DNA of 64,000 nucleotides from Bacteroidota bacterium (GTDB lineage Bacteria; Bacteroidota; Bacteroidia; Cytophagales; Cyclobacteriaceae), in contig VGMW01000003.1 of the NCBI GenBank assembly GCA_016866235.1, forward strand, positions 1 to 64,000, given 5' to 3'. The position numbers and the translations under genes are program-made. Positions 9,582 through 17,162 of this stretch are shown here, piece by piece (position 1 is the stretch's first letter; each line of letters begins with the position of its first letter). The notes beneath the pieces are model-generated. The model did not search any database and had not been told where the DNA came from. It saw nothing but the letters and a program-made list of their open reading frames with translations.

Positions 9582-9583
9582 CG
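9575..9583 (+). other. Frameshift site inside the thrombospondin-repeat gene
   Basis: The repeat consensus reads C-S-x-V-L-A-S-Q-T. Frame 3 gives TGC TCT TAA here, while dropping one T gives TGC TCT AAC GTA GCA GCA AGT CAA, which restores C-S-N-V-A-A-S-Q-T exactly in frame 1. One extra T is thus the simplest explanation. The context does not match the known prfB +1 frameshift signal (CTT TGA C). Confidence 0.75.
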
Positions 9584-11973
9584 TAGCAGCAAGTCAAACC
9601 CTTACCCCTGAAAATGCCTGGAACATTGCCGATTGTGATGGCGATGGCATCGACAACAACACCGAAAAGAATACCGATTCAACGAATCCCCAAGACCCAT
9701 GTAGTTACAACGCTACCCGAACCGCTACACGCACCTCAGCCTGGAACGACCTTGATTGCGATGGCGACGGAGTTAAAAATGGAAAAGAGGTAACCGACGG
9801 CACCGATCCAAGAGACAACTGCTCTTTTGTCCTTGCCAGCCAGACACTCACGCCCAATTCCGCTTGGAATTCAGCCGACTGTGACAACGACGGCCGCACC
9901 AACAACCAGGAGAAAACCGACGGCACCGATCCTCTCGATCCAGATACCGACGGTGATGGCGTTACCGACGGAAAAGAAAATACCGATACAACCGATCCTA
10001 AAGATTTTTGTTCACTGTTGCTGGCCAGTCAAACCCTGACGCCGGATCCTGAATGGGATGATGCAGACTGTGATGGTGATGGAAGCAAAAACAAAGACGA
10101 TGGGTCTCCTGCTGATCCTTGCGTATATCCCGCAGGTTCAGTTGCAGATTCCGACAACCCTGTATGGCGTGCTGCCGATTGCGATGGAGACGGCGTTTCC
10201 AACGGAAAAGAATCCGACGACGGAACCAATCCGAACGACTCTTGTAGCCTTAAACTGGCAAGTCAGACTTTGATTCCTTCCACTGCATGGAAGACCGCAG
10301 ACTGCGATGGCGACGGTGAAAAGAATGAAACAGATTCTGCTCCGACCGACCCTTGTCTCTCTGCAGCCGGATCTGTTCCCGATACCACCAGCGCGGTGTG
10401 GCGTGCAGCCGATTGCGATGGCGATGGTATTACCAACGGTAAAGAATCTGATGATGGCACCAATCCTTCTGACCCTTGCGACTATGTGCTGGCCAGCAGA
10501 ACCCTTACTACGGCAGCTGCATGGAACGACGGCGACTGTGATGGCGATGGCACCAAAAATGGTGTAGACACTGCCCCTAAAGATCCTTGCGTGTTTGTTG
10601 CAGGTTCTACAGCCAATACATCAAATGCAGTCTGGCGTGCAGCCGATTGCGATGGCGACGGAGTAACCAACGGCAAAGAAGCTGATGATGGCACCGATCC
10701 TTCTAATTCATGCGATCTGAAGCTCACCAGTCAGAGTGCAACACCTTCTGCAGCGTGGAAGGCGCTAGACTGCGATGGCGATGGCGATCCAAATGGCACC
10801 GACACCAAACCTCAGGATCCATGTACTTATAAGGCAGGATCTGTTCCCAATAGCGCCTCTACCGTTTGGCGTGCAGCCGACTGCGATGGCGATGGCGTTT
10901 CCAACGGAAAAGAATCCGACGACGGAACAAGTCCGACAAATTCCTGCGATCTGAAACTAACCAGTCAGAACCTAACACCTTCTGCGGCATGGAAGTCAGC
11001 CGATTGTGATGGTGACGGTGAACCCAATGGAACGGATCCACAACCTGCCGATCCATGTAAGGCCAATACCGGCTACACACCGAATACTTCATCTTCCATC
11101 TGGCGTGCAGCCGACTGTGATGGCGATGGTGTAAGCAATGGAAAAGAGGTTGATGATGGAACCAACCCCAATCAACCCTGCAGTGTGAAACTTTCAAGTC
11201 AGACTTTACCTCCGACCAGTGAGTGGAAAAATGCGGATTGCGACGGCGACGGCGTAACCAATGAAAAGGAAAAACAGGATGGTACCGATCTGAATGATCT
11301 ATGCTCTTTGAACTATGATAGTCAGACTAAAGATCCATCGGGCGCATGGGATGCCTCTGACTGTGACGGTGACGGTAATCCAAATGTCTCAGATCCTAAT
11401 ATCGGCACACCTGTGGCCATCGACGATCAGGCGAAGGTGAACGAAGGCGTTCCAACGACCATCAACTTCATTACCAACGATGACTTTAGGACCGGAACCG
11501 GCGTAACCATTTCCAGAACCGGTGGTTCGGCAAATGGAACGGTTACCCTAAACCAGGAAACTGGGTCACTCGTTTACCGCTCAGCTCCTGGAGAAACCGG
11601 AACAGTGACCATCGATTATAAGGTATGTAATGTTCAAGGCAGTAAGGAAGTGTGTGGTGAAGCCACCATTACCATCGACATTGAAATCAGTCCGGAACTC
11701 CTTATCCCTGAAGCCATCATTCCAAACGACAACGGCAAAAACGAAAAATGGGTCATTACCGGATTATCGAATTACCCTGACCATAAGGTCACGATCTTCA
11801 ACCGTTGGGGTAACAAGATTTACGAAGCGGCTCCATACAACAACGATTGGGATGGTTATTCAACCAATGGTCTTACGGCAGGTTCCAGCAGAGTGCCGTC
11901 AGGTGTTTACTTCTATGTGATCCAACTTGGCAACGGCAAAGAAGTATCCGGATTTGTTACAGTGATTTATTAA
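9580..11973 (+). CDS. T9SS type B cargo, C-terminal part: thrombospondin type-3 repeats, Ig-like domain, CHU_C sorting domain
   Basis: This is the continuation of the gene starting at 8016, in frame 1; the first start codon seen in this frame is TTG 10018, mid-repeat. It holds at least a dozen DCDGDG-centred units, many paired as ...AADCDGDGVSNGKESDDGT and ...WKSADCDGDGEPNGTD. Aspartates at regular spacing suggest Ca2+ binding and a stiff rod. An Ig/cadherin-like domain follows (VAIDDQAKVNEGVPTTINF). The C-terminus is a gliding-motility-type CHU_C (T9SS type B) sorting domain: IPEAIIPNDNGKNEKW, FNRWGNKIYEA, GVYFYVI. The product should be secreted or cell-surface attached. The PorP/SprF gene follows 19 bp downstream, the usual partner of type B cargo. 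Confidence 0.82.
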   Translation, partial: NVAASQTLTPENAWNIADCDGDGIDNNTEKNTDSTNPQDPCSYNATRTATRTSAWNDLDCDGDGVKNGKEVTDGTDPRDNCSFVLASQTLTPNSAWNSADCDNDGRTNNQEKTDGTDPLDPDTDGDGVTDGKENTDTTDPKDFCSLLLASQTLTPDPEWDDADCDGDGSKNKDDGSPADPCVYPAGSVADSDNPVWRAADCDGDGVSNGKESDDGTNPNDSCSLKLASQTLIPSTAWKTADCDGDGEKNETDSAPTDPCLSAAGSVPDTTSAVWRAADCDGDGITNGKESDDGTNPSDPCDYVLASRTLTTAAAWNDGDCDGDGTKNGVDTAPKDPCVFVAGSTANTSNAVWRAADCDGDGVTNGKEADDGTDPSNSCDLKLTSQSATPSAAWKALDCDGDGDPNGTDTKPQDPCTYKAGSVPNSASTVWRAADCDGDGVSNGKESDDGTSPTNSCDLKLTSQNLTPSAAWKSADCDGDGEPNGTDPQPADPCKANTGYTPNTSSSIWRAADCDGDGVSNGKEVDDGTNPNQPCSVKLSSQTLPPTSEWKNADCDGDGVTNEKEKQDGTDLNDLCSLNYDSQTKDPSGAWDASDCDGDGNPNVSDPNIGTPVAIDDQAKVNEGVPTTINFITNDDFRTGTGVTISRTGGSANGTVTLNQETGSLVYRSAPGETGTVTIDYKVCNVQGSKEVCGEATITIDIEISPELLIPEAIIPNDNGKNEKWVITGLSNYPDHKVTIFNRWGNKIYEAAPYNNDWDGYSTNGLTAGSSRVPSGVYFYVIQLGNGKEVSGFVTVIY

Positions 11974-11992
11974 TCGGTTTAGAAAAAGGACA

Positions 11993-12916
11993 ATGAAAAA
12001 CTTTAAAATATTCTATCTACTCTTCATCGGAATAACTGCTTTATCGGTGCAGTCTTATGCACAACAATTTCCGATGTACAACCAGTATGTATTTAATGCA
12101 TACACCATCAACCCTGCGGAATCAGGAACCCGTAACTATGGTACCGCCTCGTTCCTGCACCGCTTTCAGTGGCTTGGTGTGAATGGTGCGCCCACAACTT
12201 CATCTTTTGGACTTGAAACCAATCTGGGTTCCTCATTTGGATTGGGTCTTAATTTTATCGCTGACCAGATCGGCAGCCAGTCTATCCAGACGATGAACAT
12301 TGCAACGGGCTATCATCTCAAGTTGACCGACAAAATCAGGTTGGCGACTGGATTAAGTTTTGTTGCCAACAACGAAACCACCAATCTGGCAAACCTGCAA
12401 AACATGTACGATCCTGATGATCCGGATCTTCAAAAAGTATCCAGCTTTTCACCCAACGTTGGCGGCGGTCTGTTGTTGTACACCGAAAAATTGTTCATTG
12501 GTATTGCGGTACCCAGGACCATTGAGTACAAGGCATCCAATTCAAATAATTTTGCACTTGATCAGGTTAGGCACGCCTTTATTTATGCGGGACGTGCTTT
12601 TTATGTGACCGAGCAATTTCAGTTCAGACCAAGTGTCTTGTTGAAGGTTGTAAGTGGAGCACCTGCTCAGATGGACTTTAATGCTGTATTATCTTATCAC
12701 CGTATGATTGACCTGGGTATTAATTATCGTAGTGGTGACTCCGCCGGTCTGATGGCTGGCATAACTGTAAAAGAAAGGCTAACTTTCAATTACGTCTATG
12801 AATTGCCCTTATCAGCTTTCAGATTTTCAACTGTTCAGACCCACGAAGTGGGTATTCGTTACCGTTTCGGGCAGTCTCATTTCCAAAGCATTCAGTCACC
12901 ACGATTCTTCAATTAA
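11993..12916 (+). CDS. PorP/SprF family type IX secretion outer-membrane protein
   Basis: The 307-residue product has a signal peptide ending at SYAQ, then the hallmark QFPMYNQYVFN and NPAESG region of PorP/SprF proteins. Alternating beta-strand sequence follows (LGLNFIADQIG, LRLATGLSF-like strands) and ends in VGIRYRFG, as expected for an outer-membrane barrel of about 300 residues. SprF-type paralogues are encoded next to type B T9SS cargo and are thought to anchor or secrete that specific partner. It lies between the thrombospondin-repeat cargo (19 bp) and the OmpA-family gene (3 bp), so one transcript is likely. Confidence 0.92.
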   Translation: MKNFKIFYLLFIGITALSVQSYAQQFPMYNQYVFNAYTINPAESGTRNYGTASFLHRFQWLGVNGAPTTSSFGLETNLGSSFGLGLNFIADQIGSQSIQTMNIATGYHLKLTDKIRLATGLSFVANNETTNLANLQNMYDPDDPDLQKVSSFSPNVGGGLLLYTEKLFIGIAVPRTIEYKASNSNNFALDQVRHAFIYAGRAFYVTEQFQFRPSVLLKVVSGAPAQMDFNAVLSYHRMIDLGINYRSGDSAGLMAGITVKERLTFNYVYELPLSAFRFSTVQTHEVGIRYRFGQSHFQSIQSPRFFN

Positions 12917-12919
12917 TCT

Positions 12920-14860
12920 ATGAAGCGTAATATTTCAACTTGGACAGTCCTGGTTTTGATTGCTGTCGCTGCAAGCGGGAGCGCCCAGGGCGTTGTTAAA
13001 AAACGTATTGAACACCTTGAAGCGAAGAAGCACTACATGGAGGCAGCTGATTCCTGGCATGGATTGTTTGACGCCGGCGAAACTTCTGCAGCGGTTCCTG
13101 CTGCGATGGATTATTATAGATCCCATCAGTTTGAAAAAGCATTACCATTTTTTCATTATGCCGATAGTACCGGTGACCTCAAAAAGCCCGATGATGTTTA
13201 TGCCTATTTTGAATGTCTTAAGTTTTATAAGCGGTATGATGAAGCCGATGCGTTGATCAATAAGCATTTGCCCGGTAATGAATCTGAATTCGAACTGGCT
13301 TTAAATGCCAACAAAGCTCCTTTTTATAAGAAGGTTGCAAATTACGCCGGAACGAAAATCGATGACATGGCCATCAATTCGGAGTACAGTGAGTTTGGTC
13401 CTATCCTCTACAACGGATGGTTGTACTTTCAATCAACCCGTCCGCACCAGGAAAATAAAATTGTTCACGGCATTAATAACCAGCCGTTCTATAATATGTA
13501 CACCACGCCCGCTGATTCTGCTGAAACAACAGCCATCGACCTGCAGGGTGAATTTGGTAAACCGGCTGTTATGCTTGAACATGATGGACATGAAACCTAT
13601 TCCTTACCCAAAGGTATTAACAAAAAGCACCACGATGGACCAATTATGGTTTCTGAAGATGGAGCCATGCTTTTCATTACTTCCAACTGGTCAAAAGATG
13701 TCACCAGCAAGACGAAAAACATTAGACTGCACATTCACTACTCTACCAAGCAGGGTGATGTATGGAGCCTCACGAATGATTTCCCTTACAACAACGGAAA
13801 CTATTCAGTTGCACATCCTTTCTTCGATTATAAAACCAAGACCCTTTACTTTTCAAGCGATATGCCTGGTGGACAGGGCGGATTTGATTTGTGGAAATCA
13901 GTCTTAAATGGGAACGACTCCTGGAGTAAGCCTGAAAACCTCGGTGCAAAAATTAATACACCAAAGAATGAGGTTTTTCCTACCATGACTAAAAACGGAG
14001 AGCTGATATTCTCTTCAAGTGGATGGCCCGGGCTCGGTGGATTAGATGTTTTTTGGGTTGAAACACCTGGAGAGGAGCCTTTGAATTTGCTGAATGGCAT
14101 CAATTCGGAGCGGGATGATTTTGGTATGCATTTTTCTACGGCTACCGATGGCTATATGGTCAGCAATCGTGTTGGTACGGTAGGCGATGACGATATTTTC
14201 AGTTTTGTAATCGACCTGAATGGCATTCGTGAATTCCATAAGCCAACCGTTGCTATTACAATAGTAGATGCTGCTACCAATAAGCCTATGGCCGGAAAGA
14301 TTCAATATACGCTTGCTGGAAAAAAGGTTTCTGTTGATGTATCAGAGAGTGGAGTAAAGCTAAGTGTGCCACAGGGTACCGTTTTGAATGCCTCCGCGAC
14401 TGATTTTGTAGAGAAAGCATTCACTGTGCAGTCGGCAGGTGCGGGTGCCACGATGGTGTTGGCGCTTACAGCTGTGTCGCCGCCTCCGCCGGTTGTTGCC
14501 AAGCCAACCTTCGATTTGATGCCAATCCATTTTGATCTGGATGACTTCCGGATACGGAAAGATGCGCACAGCGAATTGGACAAACTGGTTAAAATAATGA
14601 ATGATAATCCTGACTTGGAGGTTGAGTTGAGCTCACACACCGATTGTAGAGGAACATCACGTTATAACAATAAACTTTCCCAGCAGCGTGCTCAGGCATC
14701 GCTTGAGTATGTTCAAAAAAGAATCACCAGACCAGAACGTGTACATGGTGTTGGTTACGGAGAAACCAAACTGCTGAACCATTGCGATTGCTCAAGCAGC
14801 TGTTCTGAATCACTTCATCAGGTTAACCGGAGAACAGAATTCCGAGTGGTCAAATATTGA
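12920..14860 (+). CDS. PD40-repeat OmpA-family protein of the T9SS cargo module
   Basis: The 646-residue product begins with a signal peptide (LVLIAVAASGSAQG). Residues ~25-130 are TPR-like (YRSHQFEKALPFFHYAD). The middle part is a WD40-like PD40 propeller (LYFQSTRP, GAMLFITSNW, TLYFSSDMPGGQGGFDLW, GLGGLDVFW). A short carboxypeptidase-regulatory-like domain follows, then a C-terminal OmpA domain (IHFDLDDFRIRKDA, SSHTDCRGTSRYNNKLSQQRA, NRRTEFRVVKY) that should bind peptidoglycan. The architecture resembles the PorE-type periplasmic T9SS components. It is 3 bp downstream of PorP/SprF, and a terminator follows at 14884. It is paralogous to the truncated gene at 2962-3879. Confidence 0.9.
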   Translation: MKRNISTWTVLVLIAVAASGSAQGVVKKRIEHLEAKKHYMEAADSWHGLFDAGETSAAVPAAMDYYRSHQFEKALPFFHYADSTGDLKKPDDVYAYFECLKFYKRYDEADALINKHLPGNESEFELALNANKAPFYKKVANYAGTKIDDMAINSEYSEFGPILYNGWLYFQSTRPHQENKIVHGINNQPFYNMYTTPADSAETTAIDLQGEFGKPAVMLEHDGHETYSLPKGINKKHHDGPIMVSEDGAMLFITSNWSKDVTSKTKNIRLHIHYSTKQGDVWSLTNDFPYNNGNYSVAHPFFDYKTKTLYFSSDMPGGQGGFDLWKSVLNGNDSWSKPENLGAKINTPKNEVFPTMTKNGELIFSSSGWPGLGGLDVFWVETPGEEPLNLLNGINSERDDFGMHFSTATDGYMVSNRVGTVGDDDIFSFVIDLNGIREFHKPTVAITIVDAATNKPMAGKIQYTLAGKKVSVDVSESGVKLSVPQGTVLNASATDFVEKAFTVQSAGAGATMVLALTAVSPPPPVVAKPTFDLMPIHFDLDDFRIRKDAHSELDKLVKIMNDNPDLEVELSSHTDCRGTSRYNNKLSQQRAQASLEYVQKRITRPERVHGVGYGETKLLNHCDCSSSCSESLHQVNRRTEFRVVKY

Positions 14861-14883
14861 TTTCTATTGGGTTTAATACATGG

Positions 14884-14914
14884 AAAAGCGGTCTTTGGCC
14901 GCTTTTTCTTTTTG
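14884..14914 (+). terminator. Rho-independent terminator of the T9SS module
   Basis: AAAAGCGG (14884-14891), loop TCTTTGG, CCGCTTTT (14899-14906) form an 8-bp perfect stem followed by a T-rich run (TCTTTTTG). It lies 24 bp after the OmpA stop codon. Because it sits inside the 5' extension of the next open frame (from 14880), it argues that the ceramidase-like gene starts at ATG 14973 instead. Confidence 0.8.
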
Positions 14915-14972
14915 TATCGATGGTCATTCTGAATCCTTTCCTTATTTTGAAGAAGGACTTAATGGCTTTATT

Positions 14973-16232
14973 ATGTTAAAAATCTATCTGATTGGTTGTG
15001 CACTTATTCCATGGTTGGTGTTCGGTCAAATGGATCATGGCAATCGCCTTACTTTTCAGGTTGGTGTTTCTGTAGCGTCCATCAATCCGCCAATGGGGAC
15101 TTTCATTGCCGGAGGTCCACAAAACCGGAAGTTCAGTGGTGTACACGATAACCTCTTTGCCAAGGCCGTTGTTGTTTCAAATGGAGATCAGAAGCTGGCT
15201 TTGGTTACTGTCGATTGCATTGGACTGCTCAAACCTGAAATGGATCGAATCCGAAAGATGGCTGCGGCCCAATGTTCAATTGATCCTAAAAGGATTGTGA
15301 TATCATCTACCCATACCCATTCGGGCCCAGATGTTGTAGGCATCTGGGGAAAAGATTTTACAGCAAGCGGTGTCGATACATCCTACCTCAGTTTTCTTGT
15401 TCGATCCGCTGCATCCCAAATTGTAGAGGCCAATAAAAAATTAATGGCTGTGCATGGATGGGTCGCAGAAGGAGTGTATCAGGGAAAGTGGGTTCAAAAC
15501 ATCAGTGATGTTGAACTTGATCGAACCCTGACCGTAATGCAGTTTAAATCCGAGACGGGTGTTCCCGTGGTAACGCTCACCAATTTTGCCTGTCATCCAA
15601 CCTTCCTGGATGAAAAGTTTTCTGTGGTATCGTCTGATTATCCCGGGGTGTTTTACAAATCCATGCAAGGCACTGTTGGCGGTGAGCATATGTTTCTGCA
15701 GGGTGCCATCGGTGGATGGGTACAACCCGACGGGGAGAAGCCAGGGTTGGAGGGAATGGAAAAGAGCGGTGAGGATCTCGCGGCCGCCACCCGTACAATT
15801 CTGTCCACCGCGAAACCACTGGAGGATAGAAATATATTTTTTGCTGACACCACCATTCAATTTAAGGTGGAAAATCAGGGCTGGCGTATGTTGTCGGAGG
15901 CGAAAGTGATCGGGCGAACCTTTACTGAAGCCGTTGAAACCAATATGGCCTGGTTTAGTATCGGAGGCGTTCAGTTCGCTACCCATCCCGGTGAAACCAC
16001 CCCATGGTTGTCCTTGGAAACCCGAAAGCTCATGGGTGTCGGTCCAAAGATGGTGATGGGTTTGGCGCAGGATGCGCTCGGATATATTTTGAAGCCGGAG
16101 TTTTTTGGAAAATCAACCAAGGCGCATGCGGGATACCTGACGAGCATGTCCCTGGGTAAGGAAACCACTCCGGCCATCCTTGGCGCGCTCAAAGAACTCA
16201 GCAAAAAGGCACATGCTACCCGCAGTCATTGA
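14973..16232 (+). CDS. Neutral/alkaline ceramidase-like secreted hydrolase
   Basis: From ATG 14973 the product is 419 residues with a clear signal peptide (MLKIYLIGCALIPWLVFGQ). The following part matches the N-terminal catalytic domain of neutral/alkaline non-lysosomal ceramidases: VGVSVASINPPMG, HDNLFAKAVVV, STHTHSGPD with the zinc-ligand histidines, and NFACHPTF. Family members with full ceramidase activity are usually ~650-750 residues with a C-terminal Ig-like domain, which is missing here; many short relatives have unknown substrates. An amide or ester hydrolase acting outside the cytoplasm is inferred. The gene overlaps the start of the downstream acetyltransferase by 20 bp. Confidence 0.8.
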   Translation: MLKIYLIGCALIPWLVFGQMDHGNRLTFQVGVSVASINPPMGTFIAGGPQNRKFSGVHDNLFAKAVVVSNGDQKLALVTVDCIGLLKPEMDRIRKMAAAQCSIDPKRIVISSTHTHSGPDVVGIWGKDFTASGVDTSYLSFLVRSAASQIVEANKKLMAVHGWVAEGVYQGKWVQNISDVELDRTLTVMQFKSETGVPVVTLTNFACHPTFLDEKFSVVSSDYPGVFYKSMQGTVGGEHMFLQGAIGGWVQPDGEKPGLEGMEKSGEDLAAATRTILSTAKPLEDRNIFFADTTIQFKVENQGWRMLSEAKVIGRTFTEAVETNMAWFSIGGVQFATHPGETTPWLSLETRKLMGVGPKMVMGLAQDALGYILKPEFFGKSTKAHAGYLTSMSLGKETTPAILGALKELSKKAHATRSH

Positions 16233-16749
16233 TGGCGCTCGGATTCGCCTGACCAAAATCAGAAGGGAAGAGGCAGAGGAAATTTTCTATGCCTATGCTT
16301 CCAAAGACGCGGCGACTCGTTTTGTTTCCTGGAAAACGCATGAGCGTATGGAAGACAGCAGGTCATTTACGCGATGGTCGGTTGCCGCATGGGAAAATAA
16401 TACCGCGTTTACCTATGTGGTCCGATTAAAGCCACATTTTCGCCTGATTGGTTCCTTAGGACTGCTGAACGTAAAGGGTAGTTTACAGCTTGGGTACATC
16501 TTTAGTCCGAGTTGCTGGGGACAAGGACTTGCATTAGAATCTACTTTAGCTATAATTCCTTATATAGTTGATAACCATGATTTTACAAGTCTTTGGAGCT
16601 TTGTGGATAAAGAGCATCTTCCTTCTCAAAAGGTTCTTTTAAAGTCAGGTTTTACGGCCAATCCATCGGTTCCGATGTGGCATCGGTTCATTAACCAGGA
16701 CAATGCGCTGAAGCCATGTCTTCGGTTTGAGTTCCCCTTGCACCGCTGA
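16213..16749 (+). CDS. GNAT family N-acetyltransferase
   Basis: ATG 16213 starts a 178-residue product overlapping the ceramidase-like gene by 20 bp. It begins with IDGARIRLTKIRREEAEEIFYAY, the usual opening of RimJ/RimL-type GNAT enzymes. It contains the acetyl-CoA-binding region with GQGLALES (Q/RxxGxG/A-like) and the C-terminal NxxSQKVLLKSGF motif in the form LPSQKVLLKSGF. It should transfer an acetyl group to a protein N-terminus or small amine; the substrate is unknown. The longer frame from 16180 has no better start. Confidence 0.85.
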   Translation: MLPAVIDGARIRLTKIRREEAEEIFYAYASKDAATRFVSWKTHERMEDSRSFTRWSVAAWENNTAFTYVVRLKPHFRLIGSLGLLNVKGSLQLGYIFSPSCWGQGLALESTLAIIPYIVDNHDFTSLWSFVDKEHLPSQKVLLKSGFTANPSVPMWHRFINQDNALKPCLRFEFPLHR

Positions 16750-16775
16750 TTTTCATGGGTTTTGAGCCCAATTTC

Positions 16776-16806
16776 TTTGTATTTCTACGTCCACCATGTA
16801 TTATTG
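16776..16806 (+). promoter_or_regulatory. Probable Bacteroidota-type promoter for bTHX and the trp operon
   Basis: TTTG at 16776-16779 (-33 element), a 19-bp spacer, and TATTATTG at 16799-16806 match the TTTG-N19-21-TAnnTTTG consensus with one mismatch in the -7 element. The bTHX start codon is 17 bp downstream. No room for another promoter exists between bTHX and the trp leader peptide (11 bp), so this may also drive the trp operon. Confidence 0.45.
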
Positions 16807-16823
16807 CGTCCTATTCAAAAATC

Positions 16824-17018
16824 ATGGGAAGAGGAGATAAAAAGTCCAAAAAAGGTAAGATCTGGAAAGGTTCTTACGGCAAGAGCAGAAACAAAAACGC
16901 TATAAAGAAGCGTATCAAACGTCTTGCGTCCGTAAAAAAGGCTGTTGTTTCAGTCGGCGAAACCAAGGCTAAAGTTGCACGCCGCGCACCGGCAAAAAAG
17001 AAAGACAGCGCAGCATAA
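16824..17018 (+). CDS. Small ribosomal subunit protein bTHX
   Basis: The 64-residue, very basic product starts MGRGDKKSKKGKIWKGSYGK, the signature of the bTHX family (a small peptide of the 30S head in Thermus, widely conserved in Bacteroidota). The C-terminal half is a Lys/Ala-rich tail (ARRAPAKKKDSAA). ATG 16824 is chosen over the in-frame 16755 codon because homology begins exactly there and the putative promoter lies between the two. The trp leader peptide starts 11 bp after its stop codon. Confidence 0.9.
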   Translation: MGRGDKKSKKGKIWKGSYGKSRNKNAIKKRIKRLASVKKAVVSVGETKAKVARRAPAKKKDSAA

Positions 17019-17029
17019 GTCGTCGTTAA

Positions 17030-17089
17030 ATGAATTTAATTCTAAACCATAACGCTTGGTGGTGGCACTTACCGGACTCCGATAAGTGA
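17030..17089 (+). CDS. trpL: trp operon leader peptide with three consecutive Trp codons
   Basis: ATG 17030 opens a 19-codon frame, MNLILNHNAWWWHLPDSDK, ending at TGA 17087-17089. The three TGG codons at 17057-17065 are the expected sensor of charged tRNA-Trp. The peptide ends right before and within RNA segments that can form alternative hairpins, and trpE starts 73 bp after the stop. A ribosome stalled at the Trp codons would cover the first hairpin arm at 17066 onward. This gene is far below normal ORF-calling length and would be missed by standard annotation. Confidence 0.85.
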   Translation: MNLILNHNAWWWHLPDSDK

Positions 17090-17150
17090 ACGCAACCATA
17101 GTGCCCAATCCATAGAAGGCCTGCTGTTCACAGCGGGCCTTCTTCTTTTT
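17066..17150 (+). promoter_or_regulatory. trp operon transcription attenuator (1:2, 2:3 and 3:4 hairpins)
   Basis: Hairpin 1:2: CACTTACCGG (17066-17075) pairs with CCGATAAGTG (17079-17088), one A/C mismatch, loop ACT. Antiterminator 2:3: GTGAACGCA (17086-17094) pairs with TGCTGTTCAC (17122-17131) with one bulged T. Terminator 3:4: GAAGGCCTGCTG (17115-17126), loop TTCA, CAGCGGGCCTTC (17131-17142), a 12-bp stem with one G-T pair, followed by TTCTTTTTT. The 2:3 helix excludes both others. Ribosome stalling at the WWW codons would block 1:2, allow 2:3 and so prevent termination; with ample Trp, 3:4 forms and transcription stops before trpE. Confidence 0.85.
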
Positions 17151-17162
17151 TAACCCTGTCCA

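Noticed and set aside
9575-9583. Programmed +1 frameshift
   Set aside because: No prfB-like CTT TGA C signal or stimulatory Shine-Dalgarno; the simple one-base error or mutation explanation fits better.
14880-14972. ORF-extended start of the ceramidase-like gene
   Set aside because: The extension runs through a terminator hairpin and lacks family sequence; ATG 14973 gives a signal peptide.
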